A DNA stretch of 16,126 nt, from assembly GCA_027011835.1 (NCBI GenBank), contig JALUZN010000520.1:1-16126 (forward strand), written 5' to 3'. Position 1 is the first letter of the stretch. Every line of letters begins with the position of its first letter. This document shows positions 7,518-15,492 of this stretch, piece by piece. A model generated the notes under the pieces. The model was not told the origin of the DNA and ran no database searches. It saw only the letters and a program-made list of their open reading frames with translations. The stretch comes from Draconibacterium sp. Its GTDB lineage: Bacteria; Bacteroidota; Bacteroidia; Bacteroidales; Prolixibacteraceae. The position numbers and the translations under genes are program-made.

Positions 7518-8279
7518 GTGAGAAAGATTTATATAATTATAGTACTGCTTTTGTTCATTTTGAATGTTTCGGCACAGAAACAGAAAGTGAAATACATAAC
7601 AACTTTCGACGATAAGTTACTCCATTTTGGATTTACAATTGGAGCAAATGTACTCGATTTTGGTGTACTGAATTACAATCCAATTGGCGAAAATCCAGAT
7701 TTTGAGGAGTTTCGCGATCCTCTAACGCGTACTGTAATTACTAAAGACGATTATGTTCGGTCGGATATAGAAGAGTTGGTTCCAGGTTTTACGGTGGGAA
7801 TTGTAACCAGTTTGCGTCTTACCCGGAGTTTGAATTTGCGATTTCTTCCGGGCATGTCGTTTGGCGAACGGAAGCTAAAATATAATGTATTGGTTTGGGA
7901 TATTAATGAGTATGAACCACTGCCGTATTATTCTATAAAATCGACTTTTCTCGATTTTCCGCTTCTTATAAAATATAAAGCCCGGCGTATTAATAACGAT
8001 CGTCCGTATGTAATTTTTGGTGGTGCCTACCGGATTGACATTTCGAGAACGGCTAAAGAGGATTTGGTAAAACTTAAGAAAAGCGGTTTTTATGCCGAGA
8101 TTGGTGGTGGTTGGGATCACTATTTCCCATTTTTTCGGTTCTCGGTGGAAGGGAAATTTAGTATCGGATTAAATAATCAGTTGGGCGATCTGCCATCGAT
8201 AACACAGCGCCAGTACTATGCGCAGTCAATAAAAAACCTTCGTTCTACTGTGTTTACACTCTCTTTCCATTTCGAGTAA
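7518..8279 (+). CDS. porT: PorT-family protein, type IX secretion system component
   Basis: 253 residues. A signal peptide of about 19 residues (IYIIIVLLLFILNVSA, then Q) precedes a predicted outer-membrane beta-barrel. The alternating strands, LHFGFTIGANVLDFGV near the N terminus, LRFLPGMSFGERKL, and YSIKSTFLDFPLLIKYKA are typical of PorT/SprT. The chain ends in an aromatic strand (TVFTLSFHFE). PorT is needed for T9SS secretion; its exact task in the outer membrane is not settled. The start is GTG at 7518; no ATG suits the signal peptide. No promoter box is evident in the 45-base gap, so it is probably read with ubiE. The T9SS sorting domain in the gene at the left end fits a working T9SS in this genome. 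Confidence 0.88.
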   Translation: MRKIYIIIVLLLFILNVSAQKQKVKYITTFDDKLLHFGFTIGANVLDFGVLNYNPIGENPDFEEFRDPLTRTVITKDDYVRSDIEELVPGFTVGIVTSLRLTRSLNLRFLPGMSFGERKLKYNVLVWDINEYEPLPYYSIKSTFLDFPLLIKYKARRINNDRPYVIFGGAYRIDISRTAKEDLVKLKKSGFYAEIGGGWDHYFPFFRFSVEGKFSIGLNNQLGDLPSITQRQYYAQSIKNLRSTVFTLSFHFE

Positions 8280-8289
8280 AGTTTACGGG

Positions 8290-9060
8290 TTAATAAAAAG
8301 TTTGCCGTTTAAATTCGGAACATAGAATTGCTGTTGCTACCGAAACATTTAACGATTCGGCGCCACTACTTTTTTCTGAAAAACCAGGAATCTTAATTTT
8401 TGCAGGAATTTGTTTTTCGAGGCTCTTTTTAATTCCATTGCCTTCGTTCCCCATAACAAGAATAGCCTTTTGCGGCAGCTCCTTTTTGTAAACATTTTCT
8501 CCTTCAAGGAAAGCTCCAAAAATTTGAGTTTGCGAATTGTTTGCTAACAGTTCAACCTCGGAGAAAGAGGATTTGACCATTTTTACCCGGCAGAACGAAC
8601 CCATGCTTGCCTGAATAACTTTTGGGTTGTAAAAATCGACCGTTCCCGGCGAGCAAAAAAGATACCCGATACCAAACCAATCGCAAATTCGTATTATTGT
8701 TCCTAAATTTCCCGGGTCTTGAATATCGTCTAAATAGAGCGATAAATTATTTGTTAGTTCCTCGGGGAATACGGGTGTCTCGGGGAGTTTACAAACAGCG
8801 AGGCAATTTTGCGGATTTTGCAATAAACTCATTTTTTTTATCTCGTCGGGCTCTGCCTCTTGTATGGTAAGTGCGTTTTTGCAGCTTCGTTTGTTCTCTT
8901 CAATAAAATGGTTGGTGGCAAAAAGTTGCTCTGTTTGGTATTGCGAGTTTAAAACTTCCAACACATTTTTGTCGCCTTCAACCAAAAACCGACCCTCTTT
9001 TAAACGGTATTTTTTTATTGCGAGTGATTTTATAAGTTTTATCGTATTTTTACTAACCAT
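8290..9060 (-). CDS. TrmH/SpoU-family RNA 2'-O-methyltransferase
   Basis: 256 residues with an N-terminal substrate-binding domain (about 17-93; RLKEGRFLVEGDKNVLEVL) and a SPOUT knotted catalytic domain. Motif 1 is DDIQDPGNLGTIIRICDW (111-128), with N118 and R124. Motif 2 is LVMGNEGNGI (201-210). Motif 3 is IPGFSEKSSGAESLNVSVA (224-242). It should methylate a ribose 2'-OH in tRNA or 23S rRNA using S-adenosylmethionine. Motif 3 carries a slightly long GFSEKSSGA stretch where many relatives have a shorter glycine loop. It converges on porT with only 10 bases between the stops and diverges from tamL. The target nucleotide cannot be stated. Confidence 0.92.
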   Translation of the reverse strand: MVSKNTIKLIKSLAIKKYRLKEGRFLVEGDKNVLEVLNSQYQTEQLFATNHFIEENKRSCKNALTIQEAEPDEIKKMSLLQNPQNCLAVCKLPETPVFPEELTNNLSLYLDDIQDPGNLGTIIRICDWFGIGYLFCSPGTVDFYNPKVIQASMGSFCRVKMVKSSFSEVELLANNSQTQIFGAFLEGENVYKKELPQKAILVMGNEGNGIKKSLEKQIPAKIKIPGFSEKSSGAESLNVSVATAILCSEFKRQTFY

Positions 9061-9124
9061 TTAAAATAATTAAATTCAGAAAATATTTTCAGTAAAGTTA
9101 CTGTTTCTTTACAAAACACTTCTT

Positions 9125-9132
9125 TATTTTTG
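9125..9132 (+). promoter_or_regulatory. Bacteroidota -7 box for tamL
   Basis: TATTTTTG matches TAnnTTTG exactly. It ends 16 bases before the GTG at 9149, which implies a leader of roughly 10 bases. A -33 element is not convincing. Confidence 0.5.
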
Positions 9133-9148
9133 CTGAATAAAAATTTTT

Positions 9149-11494
9149 GTGTTGAATAGAAAAGTAGTTGTTCGTAAAATAAGTTTTTTTAAAATAGCAG
9201 CAGTTTTGTTTGCTTTGCAGCTCTTTTCGTGCTCGCCTGTAAAATTTGTTCCCAAAAATGAATACCTGGTTAATAAAGTTGATGTTGAAATAGATAACTC
9301 CGACATTGATAAAGCAGAGGCAAAATCTTTTGTCCGTCAGAAAGAGAATTATAAGATTCTCGGATTTATGAAATTTCATCTGATGATGTATAATTTATCG
9401 TCGAAAAAGAAAACCGACGATTGGTTAAAACGAATTGGCGAACCACCACAGCTGTACAATAAAGTTTTGTCTGACAGGTCGGAAGATCAGCTACGCCAGT
9501 ATATGTACAACAAAGGTTTTTTTCAGGCAAAAGTTAATAGCGATGTTGTGTTTAACGATGAGAAGAAAAAAGCCGATGTTACATATAAAATTACTTCGGG
9601 CGAACAGTATATTATCAGTAAAATAGAATATCATATTAAGGATCGGGCTTTAGATTCGATTTTTTTTAACGCCCCCGAAATTCAATATATAAATCAAGGC
9701 GATCCGTACGATGTGTACAAACTCGAAAAGCAACAAGCAGATATTGTTGACCTGTTCAGAAACAATGGGTATTACTATTTTTCAAAAGAAAATATTCGGT
9801 TTCTTGCCGATAGCAGTAATGTTTCGAAACAGATTGCTTTAGATATGTACATTTCTCCTTCGAAAAACTCGCAGGTCGATTCTGCTAAAGTTTTTAAACC
9901 TTACTATTTAAACCATTTTAATTTTTCAATATTACCGGGAAATACTTCTGTGTCGGCAGCTCGCGATAGTGTTTTGGAATTCTCCGATACTATGTCGTGG
10001 GACAATACTACGGTTTACCGGTTTAAACAAGTTACTTATCCGCGCGGGCTTTTCGACCGAACAATGTTAATGCATCACGGAGATATGTTTCGGGCAAACG
10101 AGGTTGAGCGAACATTTAATGCATTTAACCGGCTCAGGCAATTTCGCTTTGTCGATATTCAATTTAATGAGCCTTCGTTTAGTCGCGATACAAACCTTCT
10201 GAATTGTAATATCCGATTGGCTCCGCTTAGTAAACAATCTACTTCGTTCGATATTGAAGGGACAAACACCTCGGGGAACTTTGGCGTGGCTGGAAATATT
10301 TACTATCAACACCGGAATTTATTTAAAGGAGCAGAGGTTTTTCAGCTTCGTTTAAAAGGGGCAACCGAGCGATTGCAGCACCTTATCGATAGTGTGCCAA
10401 ATTATTTTAATACACTCGAACTTGGGATTGACACAAAATTAATTATCCCGAAATTGCTGGGCCCGGGAAATTTTATAAATAATTTCGAAAGGTTTTTGCC
10501 CAAAACGGTTATTGGTATGGGCTTTAACTTCCAGAAACGACCGGAGTACACGCGAACCATTGCTACCCTGAAATTTGGTTACGAATGGAAAACAACGCAA
10601 AGTCTACGTCATACCTGGAATTTAATGGATTTAAATAAAGTTAAACTCTTTGAATTCGATCAGGATTTTATTGATGATATTGAAGATCTCTATATAAAAA
10701 GCAGTTTTACCGACCACCTGATTATGGCAATGAACTATTCGTTGGTTTATAACAACCAGCAACTTCATTCAAAAAAAGACTACACATACATTCGTTTTAA
10801 TATAGAGTCGGCAGGTAACTTTTTGTGGGCGCTTGCCAAAACGTTTAACTGGACAAAAGTTTCGGTTGAAGATACTACAGGACTTGGAACGGTTGAGTAT
10901 TATCAATTGTTTAATACCCGGTTTGCACAATATATAAAGAGCGATATTGAGTACAGTCATAGTCATCAGATAGATGAATACAATGCACTTGTGGGGCGGG
11001 CATTTTTTGGGATTGGCGTTCCGTATGGCAACTTCGATGTTTTGCCTTTCGAGAAAAAATACTTTACAGGCGGTGCAAACGGAATTCGTGCATGGCAGGT
11101 TCGTTCGTTGGGGCCGGGCTCGTATAAAGCACCTCCAAATGCATATCCAAATCAATCGGCCGACTTAAAAATAGAGGGGAATTTTGAATATCGTTTTAAA
11201 TTAATGAGCTTTCTTGAAGGAGCCTTGTTCCTCGATGCCGGAAATATTTGGTCGATAAATGAAAAAGATAATCGTGAAGGTGCACTTTTTAAATTTAACC
11301 GGTTTTATAAGCAAATTGCAATTGGTACCGGAACCGGCGTGCGTTTCGATTTAAACTATTTTATTTTACGAATCGACCTCGGAATGAAATTGAGAGACCC
11401 GGCACAAGACGAAGGCAGGGGATGGATTATTGGTGTGCGGCCAATGGTGCGCGATGATTTTTACCTCTCTTTTGCCATCGGATATCCATTTTAA
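9149..11494 (+). CDS. tamL: TamL-like outer-membrane lipoprotein of the BamA/TamA (Omp85) family
   Basis: 781 residues. A basic start and hydrophobic stretch lead to the lipobox LFSC, giving lipidation at C28; this marks the Bacteroidota TamL type rather than plain BamA. POTRA-like repeats follow (about 35-330), for example DQLRQYMYNKGFFQAKVN and VDLFRNNGYYYFSKENI. The C-terminal 16-stranded barrel (about 360-781) includes FFGIGVPYGNFDVLPFEKKYF, FTGGANGIRAWQVRSLGPGSY (the Omp85 RGF-like loop, here GIRAW), and ends DFYLSFAIGYPF with the terminal Phe of a beta signal. It should help insert or transport outer-membrane proteins with TamB. The start is GTG at 9149; an in-frame TGA at 9134 excludes upstream starts, and TTG at 9152 is possible. 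The tamL-trmH-porT neighbourhood matches what I recall from flavobacteria. Confidence 0.87.
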   Translation: MLNRKVVVRKISFFKIAAVLFALQLFSCSPVKFVPKNEYLVNKVDVEIDNSDIDKAEAKSFVRQKENYKILGFMKFHLMMYNLSSKKKTDDWLKRIGEPPQLYNKVLSDRSEDQLRQYMYNKGFFQAKVNSDVVFNDEKKKADVTYKITSGEQYIISKIEYHIKDRALDSIFFNAPEIQYINQGDPYDVYKLEKQQADIVDLFRNNGYYYFSKENIRFLADSSNVSKQIALDMYISPSKNSQVDSAKVFKPYYLNHFNFSILPGNTSVSAARDSVLEFSDTMSWDNTTVYRFKQVTYPRGLFDRTMLMHHGDMFRANEVERTFNAFNRLRQFRFVDIQFNEPSFSRDTNLLNCNIRLAPLSKQSTSFDIEGTNTSGNFGVAGNIYYQHRNLFKGAEVFQLRLKGATERLQHLIDSVPNYFNTLELGIDTKLIIPKLLGPGNFINNFERFLPKTVIGMGFNFQKRPEYTRTIATLKFGYEWKTTQSLRHTWNLMDLNKVKLFEFDQDFIDDIEDLYIKSSFTDHLIMAMNYSLVYNNQQLHSKKDYTYIRFNIESAGNFLWALAKTFNWTKVSVEDTTGLGTVEYYQLFNTRFAQYIKSDIEYSHSHQIDEYNALVGRAFFGIGVPYGNFDVLPFEKKYFTGGANGIRAWQVRSLGPGSYKAPPNAYPNQSADLKIEGNFEYRFKLMSFLEGALFLDAGNIWSINEKDNREGALFKFNRFYKQIAIGTGTGVRFDLNYFILRIDLGMKLRDPAQDEGRGWIIGVRPMVRDDFYLSFAIGYPF

Positions 11495-11619
11495 TTGTAT
11501 ACCCAATTCTCAAATCTATTGCAATATTTTTATGCTCAGTTATTTTTTTGCATTTTAGCGGACGAAACTTATAAAACATAAGTAAATAGGCAATTTAGTT
11601 TCAATTTTACAAATTTTGT

Positions 11620-12981
11620 ATGGCAGATAAAAATCAGAAAAGAGATAAGTTCGGATCGACATTTGGAGTAATTGCAGCTGCTGCAGGTTCGGCTGTGGGG
11701 TTGGGTAATATTTGGAAATTTCCATATATAGCAGGTGTTTACGGAGGTGCGGCTTTTTTGTTTGTTTATCTGGCTTTTATTGTGGCCATAGGGTTGCCGG
11801 TTATGCTCTCAGAACTTATTATCGGGCGAAAATCGCAACGAAACGCTTTTGGTGCTTTTAAAGTTTTAGCTCCAGGAACACCTTGGAAATACATTGGTAT
11901 TTTGGGAGTGGGGGCTGCCTTTTTAATTTTGTCGTTTTATGGAGTAGTGGCAGGGTGGAGTGTTCATTATATTATTGTTTCAATTCAAGATGGTTTTGCA
12001 AGTAAAAGTCCAGAACAAATAAACGCTCTCTTTTCAACATTTATCGAATCTCCTGTGCAACCGGTTATTTATCAGCTTATTTTTATGTTGGCTACGGCAG
12101 CAATTGTTATTGTTGGAATTAAAAAAGGAATTGAAAAGTTCAATAAAATACTAATGCCGCTTTTAGTCCTTATTTTAATAGGACTGGCAATAAAGTCGGT
12201 AACGCTCGATGGAGCAATGGCCGGATTGGAGTTTCTGTTTAAACCCGATTTCTCGAAACTTACCGGCGATGGAATTCTTAGTGCTCTTGGACATGCCTTT
12301 TTTACATTGAGTTTGGGAATGGGAACATTAATTACGTACGGGTCGTACATCAGCAAAGACAATAATCTTGTTAAAACGGTTATTAATGTAACCGTTGCCG
12401 ATACCGTTATTGCAATTTTAGCAGGCATTGCAATTTTTCCTGCAGTATTTGCTTTCGGAATTGCACCTGCCGAAGGACCGGGGTTAATTTTTATTACACT
12501 TCCAAATGTATTTCATCAAATGCCCGGAGGATTTCTCTTTTCAATTCTGTTTTTTATTCTCTTAACGGTTGCCGCGCTTACATCATCAATATCTATATTA
12601 GAAGTTGTGGTTGCCTATTTTAAAGAAGAATTTAATATGGGGCGTCGGGGAGCTACGGTTTTGGCAACACTATTAATTTCAATTCTTGGAATATTGTGTT
12701 CACTGTCGATGGGTGTTCTTTCTCCTGTAACATTGTTCGGGCTTAGCTTTTTCGATTTAATGGACTGGGTTTCGGCAAATATACTGTTGCCGGTTGGCGG
12801 ATTGTTTATTGCTCTGTTTATTGGTTGGTTTTTTGGCCGTAAAAAAGTTGAAGCAGAAGTGGCAAAAGGTGGTAATCTCTCAGGAATATTTTTATCAAGT
12901 TTTATGTTTCTTGTAAAATTTGTTGCACCTATTGCAATTGCAATTGTTTTGCTGAATAAGATTGGACTGCTTAACTTTTAA
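11620..12981 (+). CDS. Sodium-dependent transporter, neurotransmitter:sodium symporter (NSS/SNF) family
   Basis: 453 residues and about 11 membrane helices, the usual size for bacterial NSS proteins such as Tyt1 and MhsT. The first helix has the family signature GSAVGLGNIWKFPY (23-36); A25 and N30 align with the sodium-site A22 and N27 of LeuT. The second helix begins GVYGGAAFLFVYL where most members read NGGGAF. GLPVMLSELIIGR and TPWKYIGILGV are also typical, and SLGMGTLITYGSYISKDNNL (in the middle) holds the unwound TM6 region. It imports an amino acid or similar solute with sodium across the inner membrane; the substrate cannot be assigned. No strong -7 box is seen in the 125-base gap upstream. 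Confidence 0.95.
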   Translation: MADKNQKRDKFGSTFGVIAAAAGSAVGLGNIWKFPYIAGVYGGAAFLFVYLAFIVAIGLPVMLSELIIGRKSQRNAFGAFKVLAPGTPWKYIGILGVGAAFLILSFYGVVAGWSVHYIIVSIQDGFASKSPEQINALFSTFIESPVQPVIYQLIFMLATAAIVIVGIKKGIEKFNKILMPLLVLILIGLAIKSVTLDGAMAGLEFLFKPDFSKLTGDGILSALGHAFFTLSLGMGTLITYGSYISKDNNLVKTVINVTVADTVIAILAGIAIFPAVFAFGIAPAEGPGLIFITLPNVFHQMPGGFLFSILFFILLTVAALTSSISILEVVVAYFKEEFNMGRRGATVLATLLISILGILCSLSMGVLSPVTLFGLSFFDLMDWVSANILLPVGGLFIALFIGWFFGRKKVEAEVAKGGNLSGIFLSSFMFLVKFVAPIAIAIVLLNKIGLLNF

Positions 12982-12993
12982 TCAAAAGAATTC

Positions 12994-13012
12994 CTCGAGG
13001 CTCTGCCTCGGG
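12994..13012. repeat. GC-rich hairpin, possible dispersed palindromic repeat
   Basis: CTCGAGGC (12994-13001) pairs with GCCTCGGG (13005-13012) around TCT, eight pairs with one G-U. It lies 12 bases after the transporter stop. It is much richer in GC than its surroundings and has no T run on either strand, so it is not a classical intrinsic terminator. The rest of 12982-13144 is AT-rich and holds only the candidate promoter noted separately. Confidence 0.55.
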
Positions 13013-13076
13013 TTCCATGGAGATAGTCAACTTTAAGAATTTTCTTTATCAATCGGGCAATAATTTGTTTGTTGCT

Positions 13077-13108
13077 TTTGGAGATACATCCAATTTTTAA
13101 TAAGTTTA
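13077..13108 (+). promoter_or_regulatory. Candidate promoter of the HhH gene (TTTG-N20-TAAGTTTA)
   Basis: TTTG at 13077-13080 is followed after 20 bases by TAAGTTTA (13101-13108), one mismatch from TAnnTTTG. Spacing fits the Bacteroidota -33/-7 rule. The implied leader is about 30 bases before the ATG at 13145. Confidence 0.45.
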
Positions 13109-13144
13109 GGGTAATATTAAATGTTGCTCAAAACTTAGCCTACT

Positions 13145-14242
13145 ATGAGTAATCCCTTTAAACGTTTCTTTAACGAAATAAACAATTACTCCCGATCCGA
13201 CAGAAATGCGCTGCTTATTTTAAGTGGGCTCATTATCCTTGCAATTATTGCAAACATTATTATTCGCAACATCGACCCAAAACCCATGTACACGCCGGAA
13301 GAGTACGACCAAATGATGGCTAAATGGCAAAAGATTGTAAATGAAAATAAAACTCGGAAGACGCTCTTTAAATTCAATCCAAACACAATTCCCGACAGTT
13401 TGCTCGATTCGTTAAATCTGCCCCATATAGTAAAACAAAACATTATTCGTTACCGGAAGGCTGGGGGCAAATTCAGTACTCCTCAAGATTTACGCAAAAT
13501 TTATGGAATGAACGATTCTGTTTTTAATGCCGTGGAATCTTATATAAACATCGAAGTTCGGAATAAGCGAAACGTGAAAGTTGAGCGCCCCAAAAGAGTA
13601 AAAAGTTATCATGGATATTTCGACCCGAATAGTTGCGATTCGACAACGCTGAGTTCATTCGGATTTAACCGTTTTCAAACAAAAAATGTTTTGCGTTACA
13701 GGAACAATGGTGGTCATTTTAGTCGTTCCGAAGACCTGTTGAAAATTTATGGAATTGATTCTCTGTTTTTTAATAGTATAAAAAAGCACATAAAAATAAA
13801 AGATACAGCAACAAAAGCAGTGGCAGGTTTGCCAACAAAGAGTTATCGGGTTGAGTTAAATTCGGCCGACTCTGTCGATTTAGTGAAACTAAAAGGAATT
13901 GGAGCTGTTTATGCTGCACGAATTATTAAATACCGAAATTTATTGGGTGGTTTCTATTCGAAAAAACAGTTGTTGGAAGTTTATAATTTTCCGAAAGAGA
14001 CGTATGTGAATATTGAGTCGAAAATTTCGGTCGATACAACATTGATTAAAAAGATTAGAATTGATTTTGCAGAATATAATGATTTGTTAAGACACCCTTA
14101 TTTAAATAAAAAACAGGTAAAGGCAATTTTAACCTATCGCGATAAAAACGGAGCATTCGAGAAACTGGCAGCAATACTGTTGATTCCGGAGATTGACTCG
14201 GTTGAGTTTGAAAAAATAAGGCACTATCTTACTTGCCGTTAA
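13145..14242 (+). CDS. Membrane-anchored protein with four helix-hairpin-helix repeats (ComEA-like domains)
   Basis: 365 residues. A basic N-terminal segment and one membrane helix (about 23-42) are followed by a short linker (45-73). Four ComEA-type HhH units then follow at about 75-135, 159-217, 236-294 and 305-362. Each has the pattern 'LNSADSVDLVKLKGIG-AARIIKYR-GGF-LLEVY'. Only the third (LKGIGAVYAARIIKYR) keeps the canonical GIG hairpin that binds the DNA backbone; the others read NLPHIV, GFNRFQ and PYLNKK. Such domains bind DNA without sequence preference, as in ComEA in DNA uptake. With one anchor the repeats probably face the periplasm. A role in DNA uptake is inference; a purely structural role is possible. 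No comEC lies nearby in the window. Confidence 0.8.
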   Translation: MSNPFKRFFNEINNYSRSDRNALLILSGLIILAIIANIIIRNIDPKPMYTPEEYDQMMAKWQKIVNENKTRKTLFKFNPNTIPDSLLDSLNLPHIVKQNIIRYRKAGGKFSTPQDLRKIYGMNDSVFNAVESYINIEVRNKRNVKVERPKRVKSYHGYFDPNSCDSTTLSSFGFNRFQTKNVLRYRNNGGHFSRSEDLLKIYGIDSLFFNSIKKHIKIKDTATKAVAGLPTKSYRVELNSADSVDLVKLKGIGAVYAARIIKYRNLLGGFYSKKQLLEVYNFPKETYVNIESKISVDTTLIKKIRIDFAEYNDLLRHPYLNKKQVKAILTYRDKNGAFEKLAAILLIPEIDSVEFEKIRHYLTCR

Positions 14243-14294
14243 AAATGTTTAATTTAAAATTGTTGCATAGGTTTTGTTATTTTTTTCTTTTAAA

Positions 14295-14325
14295 TTTGAA
14301 ATGACACGAATAATTTCTAAATTTG
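14295..14325 (+). promoter_or_regulatory. Strong rpsU promoter (TTTG-N19-TAAATTTG)
   Basis: TTTG at 14295-14298 and TAAATTTG at 14318-14325 are separated by 19 bases, a full match to the Bacteroidota primary sigma factor consensus. Transcription should begin near 14331, leaving about 28 bases of leader before the ATG. The -33 TTTG is itself the end of a second TAAATTTG (14291-14298). Confidence 0.8.
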
Positions 14326-14358
14326 CGCCTCAATTTTTAAAAGTAAAACCGATAGGAA

Positions 14359-14550
14359 ATGATAATTATTCCGGTAAAAGAAGGCGAAAACATAGAAAGA
14401 GCCCTTAAGAGGTTCAAAAGGAAATTCGAAAAAACAGGCGTAATGAAAGAGTTGCGTGAGCGTAAGAAGTACACAAAACCTTCGATTAAAAGAAGGGAAG
14501 AGTTGAAAAAAGCTATTTACGTGCAAGGGTTAAAAGAACAGGAAGACTAA
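14359..14550 (+). CDS. rpsU: 30S ribosomal protein bS21
   Basis: 63 residues, highly basic, normal size. IPVKEGENIERALKRFKRKF and the later RERKKYTKPSIKRR are the bS21 signature. The protein sits on the 30S platform; in Bacteroidota bS21 with bS18 and bS6 hides the anti-Shine-Dalgarno end of 16S rRNA, which explains why genes here lack such leaders. AGGA (14354-14357) lies just one base before the ATG, too close to work as a ribosome binding site. It has its own strong promoter and a terminator that begins within its last codons. Confidence 0.97.
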   Translation: MIIIPVKEGENIERALKRFKRKFEKTGVMKELRERKKYTKPSIKRREELKKAIYVQGLKEQED

Positions 14551-14585
14551 TTCGTAATTAGTAATTCCTGTTCTTTCTTATTTTT
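14533..14585 (+). terminator. rpsU terminator, starting inside the coding sequence
   Basis: AAAGAACAGGAA (14533-14544) pairs perfectly with TTCCTGTTCTTT (14565-14576), 12 pairs. Inside it, ACTAATT (14546-14552) pairs with AATTAGT (14556-14562) around CGT, with a small internal loop. CTTATTTTT (14577-14585) supplies the T run. The left arm is the last codons and stop of rpsU. The structure lies only 10 bases before xerC. Confidence 0.85.
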
Positions 14586-14595
14586 CGATTGTAAA

Positions 14596-15480
14596 ATGGA
14601 TTATCAGGAATTGTTTATCGACTATTTAAGGTATGAAAAGAGATTCTCTTCGCATACCGTAGTGGCTTACAAAAATGACCTCGATCAGTTTGTGCAATTT
14701 TGTGCAGTAGTGGTCGGGGAATTTGATGTTAAAGGGGTCGATACAAAACTGGTTAGAAGTTGGATTGTTCATTTAATGGAACAAGAACTGGCTCCCCGTT
14801 CGGTAAACCGGAAAGTGTCTACTGTAAAATCTTTCTTTAAGTTTTTAATGAAAGAACAAATAGTTGAACAAAATCCGGCAATTAATTTACCTCTTCCAAA
14901 AATTAGAAAAAAATTACCAAACTTTGTTGAAGAACACAATCTGAACCATCTATTGGATGATGGCTTTTTTTCTGATGATTTTACAGGAGTGCGAGATAAA
15001 TTAATAATAAATTTACTTTACGGAACAGGAATTCGGCTTTCTGAGTTGTTACAATTAAAAGATACCGACATAAATACAAACGAGTATTTAATTAAGGTGT
15101 TGGGAAAACGACAAAAGGAGAGGATTATTCCATATCCGAAAAGCATAAATAGTTTGCTCGAATTGTACACGAATTTGCGTAGCAAAAAGGTAAAGGTTAA
15201 TACGCCGAACCTGCTTGTAACCGAAAAAGGAGAGCCGGTTTACGAAAAATTGGTTTACCGAGTTGTGAAGAGCAACCTTTCGAAAGTTACATCGTTAGAA
15301 AAAAAGAGCCCGCATGTGTTGCGGCATACTTATGCAACCCATCTGTTAAATAAAGGAGCAGATTTAAATGCAGTGAAAGAATTGTTAGGACATTCGAATT
15401 TGGCAGCTACGCAAGTTTATACACATACAACTTTCGAAAAGCTGCAAAGTATATATAAACAAGCCCACCCTAGGGGTTAA
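14596..15480 (+). CDS. xerC: XerC/XerD-type tyrosine recombinase
   Basis: 294 residues, the usual size for Xer proteins. The N-terminal core-binding domain (about 1-95; YEKRFSSHTVVAYKNDL) precedes the catalytic domain with every active-site residue: R147 (GTGIRLSEL), K171 (LGKRQKERIIPY), H240 and R243 (HVLRHTYATHLL), H266 (LLGHSNL) and nucleophile Y275 (QVYTHTTF). Xer pairs resolve chromosome dimers at dif. Its place between rpsU and hpf, with no att-like repeats or phage genes, supports the housekeeping role rather than a mobile integrase. XerC versus XerD is not settled by motifs alone. A weak TATTTTTCG (14579-14587) precedes it, but read-through of the rpsU terminator may also supply it. 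Confidence 0.88.
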   Translation: MDYQELFIDYLRYEKRFSSHTVVAYKNDLDQFVQFCAVVVGEFDVKGVDTKLVRSWIVHLMEQELAPRSVNRKVSTVKSFFKFLMKEQIVEQNPAINLPLPKIRKKLPNFVEEHNLNHLLDDGFFSDDFTGVRDKLIINLLYGTGIRLSELLQLKDTDINTNEYLIKVLGKRQKERIIPYPKSINSLLELYTNLRSKKVKVNTPNLLVTEKGEPVYEKLVYRVVKSNLSKVTSLEKKSPHVLRHTYATHLLNKGADLNAVKELLGHSNLAATQVYTHTTFEKLQSIYKQAHPRG

Positions 15481-15492
15481 AATAGTTTAATT

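Noticed and set aside
11541..11550. TATTTTTTTG upstream of the transporter as a -7 box.
   Set aside because: The spacer inside the box is four bases instead of two. AAATTTTG at 11611-11618 also has a mismatch and abuts the ATG, so no promoter is called.
14354..14357. AGGA before the rpsU start as a Shine-Dalgarno sequence.
   Set aside because: It lies one base from the ATG, which is too close for pairing with 16S rRNA during initiation.
14596..15480. Tyrosine recombinase as a sign of an integrated element next to a tRNA.
   Set aside because: Length, residues and position between rpsU and hpf fit chromosomal Xer; no att repeats or cargo genes are present.
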